From contig JAILAV010000113.1 of assembly GCA_024681435.1 (NCBI GenBank), forward strand, positions 1 to 33,548: a DNA stretch of 33,548 nt, in the 5' to 3' direction. The DNA is from Pseudobutyrivibrio sp. (lineage in GTDB: Bacteria > Bacillota > Clostridia > Lachnospirales > Lachnospiraceae). Positions 1 to 7,853 of this stretch are shown here, in pieces (within the stretch, counting starts at the first letter, position 1; every line of letters begins with the position of its first letter). The notes below the pieces were generated by a model. It was not told the DNA's origin, did not search any database, and worked only from the letters and a program-made list of their open reading frames with translations. Position numbers and translations under genes: made by a program.

Positions 1-49
1 ATAAATGGCGCTGCTTTCCCGTTTTAATTTAGTTTATGGAGGAATTTTA

Positions 50-451
50 ATGTTTAGTACAAAAGGAAGATACGCACTTCGAGTAATGATAGATTTGGCA
101 CAGCAGGATCCTGAGGAGTTTATTCCACTTAAGGATATAGCTGAAAGACAGGATATTTCAAAGAAGTACTTAGAGATTATAGTTAAGGATTTAGTTCACG
201 GCGGATTCCTTAAGGGCGTCAGCGGTAAAGGTGGTGGCTACCTGCTTACTCGCAAGCCTAATGAATATTCGGTTGGTGAGATTATTGAATTAATGGAAGG
301 AAGTCTTGCACCAGTCGCCTGCTTGACTGACGAGAATATGGAGTGTCCTAGAGAAAATGTTTGTAAGACACTTCCTATGTGGACTGAGTTCTATATGCTT
401 GAAAGAGATTTCTTCTATGGAAAGAAATTAAGCGACTTAATTAATTCTTAA
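50..451 (+). CDS. Rrf2-family transcriptional regulator, probable Fe-S sensor
   Basis: 133-residue winged-helix regulator. The N-terminus MFSTKGRYALRVMIDLA and the following helix-turn-helix (about residues 25-65, with a GKGGGY wing) are typical of the Rrf2/IscR/CymR family. Cys91, Cys99 and Cys105 form a C-x7-C-x5-C group near the position of the three Fe-S ligand cysteines of IscR, so an Fe-S or redox-sensing role is inferred. The start at 50 is chosen because GGAGG at 38-42 lies 7 bases upstream. An in-frame ATG at 5 would add 15 residues unlike the family and has no ribosome site. A strong terminator follows, so the gene is last in its unit or stands alone. It faces the ammonium block tail to tail. 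Target genes cannot be told from the window. Confidence 0.9.
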   Translation: MFSTKGRYALRVMIDLAQQDPEEFIPLKDIAERQDISKKYLEIIVKDLVHGGFLKGVSGKGGGYLLTRKPNEYSVGEIIELMEGSLAPVACLTDENMECPRENVCKTLPMWTEFYMLERDFFYGKKLSDLINS

Positions 452-463
452 ATATAAAAAAAT

Positions 464-495
464 TGCTGGCATCAAATCGATGCCAGCATTTTTTT
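464..495. terminator. Bidirectional intrinsic terminator between rrf2-type gene and amt
   Basis: A 10-bp stem (464-473 with 479-488, core TGCTGGCATC) has a 5-base loop. Seven T follow on the plus strand (489-495) and seven A precede it (456-462), so the hairpin can end transcription in both directions. It closes the Rrf2 gene on plus and the amt gene on minus. Confidence 0.93.
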
Positions 496-506
496 ATGCC
501 AATAGA

Positions 507-2252
507 TTATTCAACATCCTGTAATGCTGCGAAATCTTCTTCGCCAGTTCTGATCTTAACAACCTGCTCTACATCGTAAACGAAAATCTTTCCATCCCCA
601 ATGTGACCTGTGTAAAGAACCTTCTTAGCAGTTTCGATAACCTGCTGTACTGGAACCTTGCAAACTACGACGTCAACACGAATCTTAGGAAGAAGTGCAG
701 GCTCTAAAGCAACACCTCTGTAGTACTCTGGAGCACCCTTCTGAACACCACAACCCATTACGTGTGAAACTGTCATACCTGTGATACCAAGCTTAAGAAG
801 TGCATTCTTAAGTTTCTCAAGGTTACGCTCCTTGCAGAGGATTTCTACCTTTGTCATACGAGGCTTGCCTGCTGCTGTAATCTGTGAAGGTGCGTACTCA
901 ACCTCGATAGCTTCCTCAGGAGTTGCAAGACCTGCTGCCTCAAGAGTTTCTGTAATAAGACTAGCTGTCTCCTCATCATATTCATCTGAATCAAAGTCGT
1001 CATCAAGCATATTAAAGCCAGAGTATGCTGATGGAAGGCCATGCTCAGTTCTATCAAGACCAACGATTTCCTCTTCTGCTGATGCACGAAGACCAATTGT
1101 TGCCTTAATTGCTGAGAATGCAATTGTAATTGTAACTGCTGCCCAAGCACCTACTGTAACTACGCCTAAAAGCTGTATACCTAATAATTTAAAACCGCCC
1201 CCATAGAATAAACCTGCAAGTTCGCTATCTGGAGCGCTTGTTGTAGCAAAGAGACCTACAGCAATTGTTCCCCAGATACCATTCATCATATGTACTGCAA
1301 CTGCTCCAACTGGATCATCAACATGAAGCTTATAATCAAGAAGCCATACACCAAATACTACAAGGAAACCTGAAACAATACCGATAATAATTGCACCAAG
1401 TGCATCTGTTACGTCGCATGGGGCTGTAATAGCTACAAGGCCTGCTAAAGAGGCATTAAGTGACATTGAAACATCTGGCTTACCATACTTAATCCAAGTA
1501 AATGTCATTGTTGTACATGTTGCAACTGCTGGTGCAATTGTTGTTGTAACAAAGATAGAAGCAAGCTGCTCTAAAGATGTAGCTGCTGCACCGTTAAATC
1601 CATACCAACCAAGCCAAAGAATAAATACACCAAGTGCACCAAGTGCGATGTTATGACCAGGGAAAGCGTTAACTTTTGCAATCTTACCGTTCTTATCGTG
1701 GCTAAACTTACCAATACGTGGTCCTAAGATTTTTGCACCGATAAGAGCGCAAATGCCACCAACCATGTGAATTGCACATGAACCAGCAAAATCATGGAAG
1801 CCAATCTGTGCTAACCAGCCGCCACCCCAAATCCAGTGTGCCTCGATTGGGTAAATAACAAGGGAAATAATTCCTGAGTAGATACAATAGCTAATGAACT
1901 TTGTACGTTCAGCCATAGCACCTGAAACGATTGTAGCTGTTGTTGCACAGAACACTAAGTTAAATACAAAGTTACTCCAATCGAAATTAGCGTAGTCAGT
2001 AAAGATACCAAGGGTTGGCTTTCCTACAAGGCCAAATAATGTATCTTCACCTAACATAAGGCTAAAACCTAATAAAATAAACATTACAGTACCAATACAG
2101 AAATCCATTAAGTTTTTCATAATGATATTACCTGTATTCTTTGCTCTGGTAAAACCAGCCTCAACCATGGCAAATCCTGCCTGCATCCAAAATACCAGCG
2201 CCGCTCCAATCAGGAACCAGACACCAAATAGTAAACTTGTGTACTCTTCCAT
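507..2252 (-). CDS. amt: Ammonium transporter fused to a C-terminal P-II (GlnB/GlnK-like) domain
   Basis: 581 residues. Residues 1-390 are an Amt/Rh channel with many membrane segments and the twin pore histidines His162 (CAIHMVGG) and His321 (VAVHMMNG). It conducts ammonium or ammonia across the cytoplasmic membrane. An acidic linker (about 391-465, rich in Asp/Glu) leads to a P-II domain at 466-581 with the signatures TGMTV, QKG, YRG, GDGKIFVYD and RTGEED. In E. coli the channel (AmtB) and its blocker (GlnK) are separate proteins. The T-loop Arg that plugs the pore is kept (Arg512), but the residue at the uridylylated Tyr51 position is Leu516. Start 2252 has AAGGAGG at 2261-2267; a start at 2291 would read through the leader terminator. 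It lies downstream of glnN behind its own attenuator. Confidence 0.95.
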   Translation of the reverse strand: MEEYTSLLFGVWFLIGAALVFWMQAGFAMVEAGFTRAKNTGNIIMKNLMDFCIGTVMFILLGFSLMLGEDTLFGLVGKPTLGIFTDYANFDWSNFVFNLVFCATTATIVSGAMAERTKFISYCIYSGIISLVIYPIEAHWIWGGGWLAQIGFHDFAGSCAIHMVGGICALIGAKILGPRIGKFSHDKNGKIAKVNAFPGHNIALGALGVFILWLGWYGFNGAAATSLEQLASIFVTTTIAPAVATCTTMTFTWIKYGKPDVSMSLNASLAGLVAITAPCDVTDALGAIIIGIVSGFLVVFGVWLLDYKLHVDDPVGAVAVHMMNGIWGTIAVGLFATTSAPDSELAGLFYGGGFKLLGIQLLGVVTVGAWAAVTITIAFSAIKATIGLRASAEEEIVGLDRTEHGLPSAYSGFNMLDDDFDSDEYDEETASLITETLEAAGLATPEEAIEVEYAPSQITAAGKPRMTKVEILCKERNLEKLKNALLKLGITGMTVSHVMGCGVQKGAPEYYRGVALEPALLPKIRVDVVVCKVPVQQVIETAKKVLYTGHIGDGKIFVYDVEQVVKIRTGEEDFAALQDVE

Positions 2253-2277
2253 AATATTTTCCTCCTTGGGTTTTATT

Positions 2278-2328
2278 AAAAAAGCGCACATGAACTAGCT
2301 TTAATCTAGTTCATGCACGCCTTTGTGC
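2278..2328 (-). promoter_or_regulatory. amt leader: AAAGGC hexaloop stem overlapping an intrinsic terminator
   Basis: Read on minus: stem GCAC/GTGC around loop AAAGGC (2328 to 2315). This is mutually exclusive with a 15-bp terminator stem (2320-2306 with 2298-2284, loop 2299-2305, two G-U pairs) followed by TTTTTT (2283-2278). The hexaloop stem can extend by CAT/ATG with one bulged G. The loop has A at position 1 and G at position 4, as in RNA targets of ANTAR antiterminators. The terminator ends 25 bases before the amt start, so default termination would silence amt. No clear promoter was seen between glnN and this element, so it may gate readthrough from glnN. Confidence 0.75.
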
Positions 2329-2352
2329 CATGTAAATATTTTTAAAAACTTG

Positions 2353-4446
2353 TTACTTTACAGAGTAAAGAATCTCTCCATATGTTGGATATGGCCAGAT
2401 ATCACTTGGAACAAGTGTCTCAAGCTCATCAACAACCTCTCTAAGCTCATTCATATCTGCAAAGATTACATCATGGTGGAACTTAGCCAAATCATATGTC
2501 TCAGTAAGCTCTTTACCCTTTTCGATATCGCTTTCAAGCTTCTCAAGTCTCTCATCCATCTTTACAGTAAGCTCTGAAGCCTGCTCTAATCTCTTCTTTT
2601 CTACAGATGAATCAATCTTGATTCCTGTAGCAGCCTTAGCATTTAATGTCTCAGCCAATGTGTACTGATAATCGCTTGCTGCTGCCATGATATTCTTCTT
2701 TACCATAGCATCCATTGTAAGAGCTTCGATATCGATTACCTTGTAGTAATTCTCAAGCTGAATATCGTAACGGCTGTAAAGCTCTTGCTCTGTTAATACT
2801 GAATGCTTTGTAAATACATCGATAGCCTTTTGTGATACGAAAGCTGGAAGTGCATCTACTGTAGACTTAAGATTTGTAAGTCCTCTCTTTTCTGCTTCCT
2901 TAACCCACTCCTCAGAGTATCCATTTCCATTGAAGATGATTCTCTTATGAGCTGTAAGCTCTCTCTTAACAAGCTTCTCAATTGCCTTATCTAAATCCTT
3001 TGCCTTTTCAAGCTCTGTTGCAAACTTATCAAGCTCCTCAGCAACGATTGTGTTCAAGATGATGTTTGGACCAGAAATTGAAGCAGCACTTCCAAGAGAT
3101 CTAAACTCGAACTTGTTACCTGTAAATGCAAATGGTGATGTTCTGTTTCTATCTGTAGTATCCTGTGAAATGCTTGGTACAACAGATGTTCCGATGCTCA
3201 TCTTTTTCTTCTTTACATCTGTGTAATCAGTACCTTCGATGATTGACTCAACGATTGCCTCAAGCTCATCACCGATGAACATTGAGATGATTGCAGGTGG
3301 TGCCTCATTAGCTCCAAGTCTGTGATCATTTCCTGCAGAAGCAACTGATACTCGGAGTAAATCCTGATACTCATCAACAGCCTTAATAACAGCTGTTAAG
3401 AATAATAAGAACTGGGTGTTTTGGGAAGGAGTCGCACCTGGTTCTAATAGGTTTACTCCTGTATCAGTTGATATAGACCAGTTGTTGTGCTTACCTGAAC
3501 CGTTAACACCAGCAAATGGCTTCTCATGCAACAAGCAAGTCATGCCATGGCGTTTTGCAACGACTTTCATTATTTCCATTGTAAGCTGATTGTGATCTGT
3601 GGCTATATTAGTGGTTGAGAAAATTGGTGCAAGCTCATGCTGTGCAGGAGCAACTTCATTATGCTTAGTCTTAGCTAAGATTCCAAGTTTCCACAACTCC
3701 TCGTCTAACTCTTTCATGTAGGCCGATACTCTTGGCTTGATTGTTCCAAAGTAGTGATCATCAAGCTCCTGGCCCTTTGGAGGCTTTGCTCCGAATAATG
3801 TACGACCTGTGTAAATTAAATCAGGTCTCTTGTTGAACATTTCTGAATCAATTAAGAAATATTCCTGCTCTGGTCCAACTGTTGTGATAACTCTCTTCAC
3901 ATCATCATGACCAAATAACTTTAATACTCTTACTGCCTGTTTATCGAGAGCTTCCATTGAACGAAGAAGTGGAGTCTTCTTATCAAGTGCCTCTCCTGAA
4001 TATGAACAAAATGCTGTTGGAATGCAAAGTGTATCATCTTTTACAAATACTGGGCTTGTTGGGTCCCATGCTGTATAACCTCTAGCCTCAAATGTAGCTC
4101 TAAGACCACCTGAAGGGAATGAAGAAGCATCAGGCTCGCCCTTTACTAATTCCTTGCCAGAAAATGTCATAATTACTTTTCCATTTCCATCTGGCTGAAT
4201 AAATGAATCATGCTTCTCTGCTGTAACACCTGTCATTGGCTGGAACCAATGTGTGAAGTGTGTAGCGCCAAGTTCAATTGCCCATTCCTTCATAGCATGT
4301 GCAATCACATTAGCCAAATCTCTATCAAGGGGCTTGCCCTCTTCGATTGTGTGTCTAAGTGCCTTGTACGCATCCTTTGGAAGACGTTCCTTCATAGTCT
4401 CATCATTAAAAACTTTGCTTCCAAATATTTCTGTAACCTTGCTCAT
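2353..4446 (-). CDS. glnN: Type III glutamine synthetase
   Basis: 697 residues, the long GSIII form found in Bacteroides, rumen anaerobes and some clostridia, against about 450-470 for GSI. It joins ammonia to glutamate with ATP to make glutamine in the cytoplasm. Visible family blocks: [34 protein letters not shown] and [16 protein letters not shown], the metal- and substrate-binding core. Start 4446 has AGGAGG upstream. It follows asnB by 79 bases with no terminator, so asnB-glnN co-transcription is likely, and it precedes amt. This layout puts uptake and the main assimilation enzyme next to each other. Confidence 0.97.
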   Translation of the reverse strand: MSKVTEIFGSKVFNDETMKERLPKDAYKALRHTIEEGKPLDRDLANVIAHAMKEWAIELGATHFTHWFQPMTGVTAEKHDSFIQPDGNGKVIMTFSGKELVKGEPDASSFPSGGLRATFEARGYTAWDPTSPVFVKDDTLCIPTAFCSYSGEALDKKTPLLRSMEALDKQAVRVLKLFGHDDVKRVITTVGPEQEYFLIDSEMFNKRPDLIYTGRTLFGAKPPKGQELDDHYFGTIKPRVSAYMKELDEELWKLGILAKTKHNEVAPAQHELAPIFSTTNIATDHNQLTMEIMKVVAKRHGMTCLLHEKPFAGVNGSGKHNNWSISTDTGVNLLEPGATPSQNTQFLLFLTAVIKAVDEYQDLLRVSVASAGNDHRLGANEAPPAIISMFIGDELEAIVESIIEGTDYTDVKKKKMSIGTSVVPSISQDTTDRNRTSPFAFTGNKFEFRSLGSAASISGPNIILNTIVAEELDKFATELEKAKDLDKAIEKLVKRELTAHKRIIFNGNGYSEEWVKEAEKRGLTNLKSTVDALPAFVSQKAIDVFTKHSVLTEQELYSRYDIQLENYYKVIDIEALTMDAMVKKNIMAAASDYQYTLAETLNAKAATGIKIDSSVEKKRLEQASELTVKMDERLEKLESDIEKGKELTETYDLAKFHHDVIFADMNELREVVDELETLVPSDIWPYPTYGEILYSVK

Positions 4447-4466
4447 AATTTATCCTCCTTTAGTCC

Positions 4467-4492
4467 GGCTGTTACGCTCTCAAGCTACAGCC
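4467..4492 (-). promoter_or_regulatory. Hairpin in the asnB-glnN gap
   Basis: On minus, GGCTGT (4492-4487) pairs with ACAGCC (4472-4467). An inner GCT/AGC stem with loop TGAG sits inside. It ends a few bases before the glnN ribosome site and has no T-run, so it is not a terminator. It may be an mRNA processing or stability element, or a translational control hairpin. It does not carry the AAAGGC loop of the other nitrogen leaders. Confidence 0.45.
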
Positions 4493-4525
4493 TCACTTAA
4501 TTAACTATTTGTCACTTTACGATGA

Positions 4526-6112
4526 CTATACCCCTGAGGCACCGTAGTTCGATAGCACGCGGGCTGATGGGTCGTTTACGTTGCAGCCTGGCCAGTTTTT
4601 GTTTGGCATCCAGAAATCTACAATCATTTCAGCCTGGCCTGGATAGTACTTTTCAAATAGGTCTCTATATAGAAGTGACTCTTTTGTAAATGGTGTTCTG
4701 TACTCGTATTTCTCTGCTGCCTTCTCAAGGTCTTCGTCGGAATATATCGTATTTGCGTATTCCTTAAGGTAATAAACCATGGAATGACCTACCGCATCGG
4801 AAAATGCTGCCTTTTCTCTGAAGAGAATGTCATAAGGTAAATAATCATCTCCCTCGAATGCATGTCGCAGTAAGTATTTTCCTTTGTTGTACTTATTCAT
4901 CTTTATTTCAGGATTTATGCTCATTACATAATCCACGAAATCTAAATCTCCAAATGGAACTCTTGCTTCCATTGAGTGAACTGAGATACATCTGTCTGCT
5001 CTAAGTACGTCGTACATATAAAGCTCTCTCAGCCTCTTCTCTGCCTCAAGCTGAAACTCTTCAGCGTTTGGCGCAAAGTCTGTATATTTATAACCGAAAA
5101 TCTCATCTGAAATCTCACCAGTAAGAAGTACTCTCACCTCTGGGAACTGCTTTTTTATTCCTTTGCAAATCAGGTACATTCCCATGCTGGCTCTAATTGT
5201 TGTAATGTCGTATGTTCCAAGGGAAGCTACAACCTCTTCTAGTGATTCTAAAACGATGTCCTTGTCGATGATGATTTCGTGATGCTCAGAACCGATATAA
5301 TCTGCAACCTCTTTTGCATATTTAAGATCGATGGCATCTTCGTTCATGCCGATTGCAAATGTCTTAATTGGCTTATCCATCATCTTCTGTGCTATGGCAC
5401 ATACAAGTGATGAGTCAAGTCCTCCTGAAAGAAGAAATCCTACTGGAGCATCTGCATCAAGTCTCTTCTCAACACCAGCTACTAGAAGCTCTTTGATTTT
5501 TGCTGAAGCAGCTTCAACATCATCTTTGCTGTAAGGCTGTCTTGCTGACAAATCTCTGTAGCAGATGAACTGTCCATCCTTGTAATAATGTCCTGGTGGG
5601 AATGGCTTTACCTCGTCTGTAAGACCAATAAGGTTCTTGGCTTCTGATGCAAACATTATTGAACCTTCACTATCGTATCCGTAGAACAGAGGTCTAATTC
5701 CGATTGGATCTCTTGCAGCAATCAAATCATCTGAATCCTTGTCGTAGATAACCATTGCATATTCCGCATCAAGCTTTGCGAACATTTCCACTCCGTATTT
5801 ACGATACATTGGTAAGATTATTTCGCAATCACTGTCGCTTAAGAATTTGTATCCGTCTTTTTTTAACTCTTCTCTTACTGGTTTGAATCCATACAACTCT
5901 CCGTTGCAGATTACATAATTGCCATCTAACTCAAAGGGCTGCATACCTGCTTCTGTCAAACCCATAATTGATAATCTTTGGAATCCTAGGACCGAATCGT
6001 TAATGCGTATCACCTTTTGCATATCTGGTCCTCTTGACACTGTTTTAGAAAATGCCGCTTCGAAGTCCTTCATTTCGACATGGCATTTACTTAAAGCCAT
6101 TATTGAACACAT
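4526..6112 (-). CDS. asnB: Asparagine synthetase (glutamine-hydrolysing)
   Basis: 528 residues from the start MCSIM. Cys2 becomes the N-terminal nucleophile of the class II glutaminase domain once Met is removed (RGPD at 27-30, NGELYG at 70-75). The synthetase domain has the ATP-binding PP-loop SGGLDSS at 229-235. It makes asparagine from aspartate, glutamine and ATP. The reading frame stays open back to 6193, but those 27 extra residues (Arg-rich) translate the leader terminator and would bury the nucleophile. GGAAGGTGG upstream of 6112 also supports the shorter start. It sits between gltBD and glnN, consistent with coordinated use of glutamine. Confidence 0.95.
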   Translation of the reverse strand: MCSIMALSKCHVEMKDFEAAFSKTVSRGPDMQKVIRINDSVLGFQRLSIMGLTEAGMQPFELDGNYVICNGELYGFKPVREELKKDGYKFLSDSDCEIILPMYRKYGVEMFAKLDAEYAMVIYDKDSDDLIAARDPIGIRPLFYGYDSEGSIMFASEAKNLIGLTDEVKPFPPGHYYKDGQFICYRDLSARQPYSKDDVEAASAKIKELLVAGVEKRLDADAPVGFLLSGGLDSSLVCAIAQKMMDKPIKTFAIGMNEDAIDLKYAKEVADYIGSEHHEIIIDKDIVLESLEEVVASLGTYDITTIRASMGMYLICKGIKKQFPEVRVLLTGEISDEIFGYKYTDFAPNAEEFQLEAEKRLRELYMYDVLRADRCISVHSMEARVPFGDLDFVDYVMSINPEIKMNKYNKGKYLLRHAFEGDDYLPYDILFREKAAFSDAVGHSMVYYLKEYANTIYSDEDLEKAAEKYEYRTPFTKESLLYRDLFEKYYPGQAEMIVDFWMPNKNWPGCNVNDPSARVLSNYGASGV

Positions 6113-6136
6113 AAAACCACCTTCCCAGTATAGAAC

Positions 6137-6188
6137 AAAAAAAGCGCCGTAAACGTAGTTGGTTCTACGTTTACGACGCCTTTGTCGT
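6137..6188 (-). promoter_or_regulatory. asnB leader: AAAGGC hexaloop stem overlapping an intrinsic terminator
   Basis: On minus, ACGAC/GTCGT (6188-6184 with 6177-6173) closes the loop AAAGGC (6183-6178). The same bases are the 5' foot of a terminator: CGTAAACGTAG pairs with CTACGTTTACG around a 6-base loop, the foot AAAGGCG meets CGC plus T's, and seven T follow (6143-6137). The outer two stem pairs differ from the amt and gltB copies but remain paired, so the small stem is supported by compensatory change. The terminator lies 24 bases before the asnB start. Inferred role: nitrogen-responsive antitermination of asnB and perhaps glnN. Confidence 0.78.
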
Positions 6189-6213
6189 TCCATTGATTTT
6201 TTTATTGATTTGA

Positions 6214-6242
6214 ATAATAAAACTTTGACAATTCGTTGTCAA
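6214..6242 (-). promoter_or_regulatory. asnB promoter with a palindrome over the -35 box
   Basis: On minus, TTGACA (6242-6237), a 17-base spacer and TATTAT (6219-6214) give a near-consensus vegetative promoter. The start of transcription should be near 6207, giving a leader of about 95 bases that holds the attenuator. The -35 box lies in the inverted repeat TTGACAA-CGAA-TTGTCAA (6225-6242), a possible repressor site. Confidence 0.75.
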
Positions 6243-6268
6243 TAACTTTTTTGAATTTTTTTGTTACA

Positions 6269-6333
6269 CTAACAATCCTGAGATACTCTTTCCATCACTA
6301 ATGTGATTGTTCAGAGTACTCAGAGATTGTTAG
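6269..6333 (-). repeat. Long imperfect inverted repeat after gltD
   Basis: Arms 6269-6289 and 6313-6333 pair over 20 bp with two single-base bulges. The loop holds a smaller hairpin (ATCAC/GTGAT). It starts 14 bases after the gltD stop. On minus it is followed by an A-run and not a T-run, so it is not a classical intrinsic terminator. It may still define the gltBD mRNA 3' end or be a protein site. The asnB promoter begins about 27 bases further on. Confidence 0.6.
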
Positions 6334-6346
6334 CTACAAAAAAATA

Positions 6347-7843
6347 CTACAAGTTTGAATATCCCATCAAGTATTCATCTACCTCGCGGGCACAGTCACG
6401 GCCCTGGCGAATAGCCTTAACTACAAGAGATTGACCAGTGTGCATATCTCCTGCAGTAAATACTTTCTTTACGTTTGTTGCAAAAGAATTTGCACTTGCA
6501 GATGCCACATTTGTGCGACCATCCACTTCAACCTTAAATGCTTTTGTAACATAATCCTGAGCGCCGAGGAAACCTGCTGCAATAAGGCATAGCTGGCATG
6601 GTACTTCTTTTTCTGTGCCTTCAACAGGTACCATCATCTTGCGTCCTGTTTTCTTATCCACCTGTGATTCAAGAGATACAAGAACAACTGACTTAAGCTC
6701 GCCCTTTTTGTCAGTCTTGAATTCCTTTACAGTTGTTGTGTAGATGCGTGGATCATGACCAAATTTAGCAATAGCCTCTTCCTGACCATAGTCTGTCTTG
6801 CACACTAGTGGCCACTGTGGCCATGGATTAGACTCAGCTCTCACATCTGGAGCCTTTGGCATCATCTCAAGCTGTGTCACAGACTTACAGCCATGACGAA
6901 TAGCTGTACCAACACAGTCATTTCCAGTATCACCACCGCCGATGATAATTACATCCTTGCCCTTAGCGGAGATATACTGACCGTCCACAAGCTGCATGTC
7001 ATTAGCCCATAGACATTTTGTTGTGGATGTAAGGAAATCTACAGCAAAATAGATTCCTTTTGCCTCCTTACGTCCTGTAGCTGCAATATCCCTAGGATTA
7101 GATGAGCCACAGCAAAGAATTACAGCATCATACTTTGCCACGATGTCACTTGCCTTAACATCCTCACCTACATTGGCATTTACGATAAAGCTTACTCCCT
7201 CCTGCTCCATTATCTTTATCTTACGGTCGATAATCTGCTTTTCAAGCTTCATGTTTGGAATTCCATAGCGAAGTAATCCACCAACCTTGTCATTGCGCTC
7301 GTATACAGTGACACTGTGACCACGTCTGTTAAGCTGATCTGCAACAGCAAGACCCGCAGGGCCTGAACCAATTACAGCTACATTCTTGCCAGTGCGAACC
7401 TTTGGTGGCTTAGCATCAGCCAGACCATTGGCATATGCGTACTCGATAATAGCCATCTCATTTTCCTTTGTAGAGACAGCATCACCATTAAGGCCACAGG
7501 TGCATGCCTTCTCACAAAGAGCTGGACATACTCTGCAGGTAAACTCAGGGAAATTGCTGGTCTTATGAAGACGTCTATATGCCATCTCATAATTTCCCTG
7601 ATATACTAAATCATTCCACTCAGGAATCAGGTTGTTAAGAGGACAGCCTGAAGTCATCCCCTTAATTGTCATACCTGCCTGGCAAAATGGAACACCGCAC
7701 TCCATGCAGCGAGCAGCCTGTTTCTGCTGCTCCTCCTTTGGAAGTGGTGTGTGAAATTCATTAAAATTCTTGATTCGCTGAAGAGGACTTACTGCAGAAG
7801 CCTCTTTACGCTCATATTCTAAAAATCCTGTTGGCTTTCCCAT
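6347..7843 (-). CDS. gltD: Glutamate synthase (NADPH) small subunit
   Basis: 498 residues. The N-terminal Fe-S domain has cysteine clusters (ARCMECGVPFCQAG, then CRVCPALCEKAC at about 100). Two nucleotide-binding folds follow: VIGSGPAGLAVADQL (FAD) and VIIIGGGDTGNDC (NADPH). It feeds electrons from NADPH to GltB. Start 7843 is chosen because AGGAGG (7855-7850) overlaps the gltB stop codon and lies 6 bases upstream, giving translational coupling. A start at 7882 would overlap gltB and add residues unlike the family. It forms the gltBD operon. Confidence 0.96.
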   Translation of the reverse strand: MGKPTGFLEYERKEASAVSPLQRIKNFNEFHTPLPKEEQQKQAARCMECGVPFCQAGMTIKGMTSGCPLNNLIPEWNDLVYQGNYEMAYRRLHKTSNFPEFTCRVCPALCEKACTCGLNGDAVSTKENEMAIIEYAYANGLADAKPPKVRTGKNVAVIGSGPAGLAVADQLNRRGHSVTVYERNDKVGGLLRYGIPNMKLEKQIIDRKIKIMEQEGVSFIVNANVGEDVKASDIVAKYDAVILCCGSSNPRDIAATGRKEAKGIYFAVDFLTSTTKCLWANDMQLVDGQYISAKGKDVIIIGGGDTGNDCVGTAIRHGCKSVTQLEMMPKAPDVRAESNPWPQWPLVCKTDYGQEEAIAKFGHDPRIYTTTVKEFKTDKKGELKSVVLVSLESQVDKKTGRKMMVPVEGTEKEVPCQLCLIAAGFLGAQDYVTKAFKVEVDGRTNVASASANSFATNVKKVFTAGDMHTGQSLVVKAIRQGRDCAREVDEYLMGYSNL

Positions 7844-7853
7844 GATAATCCTC

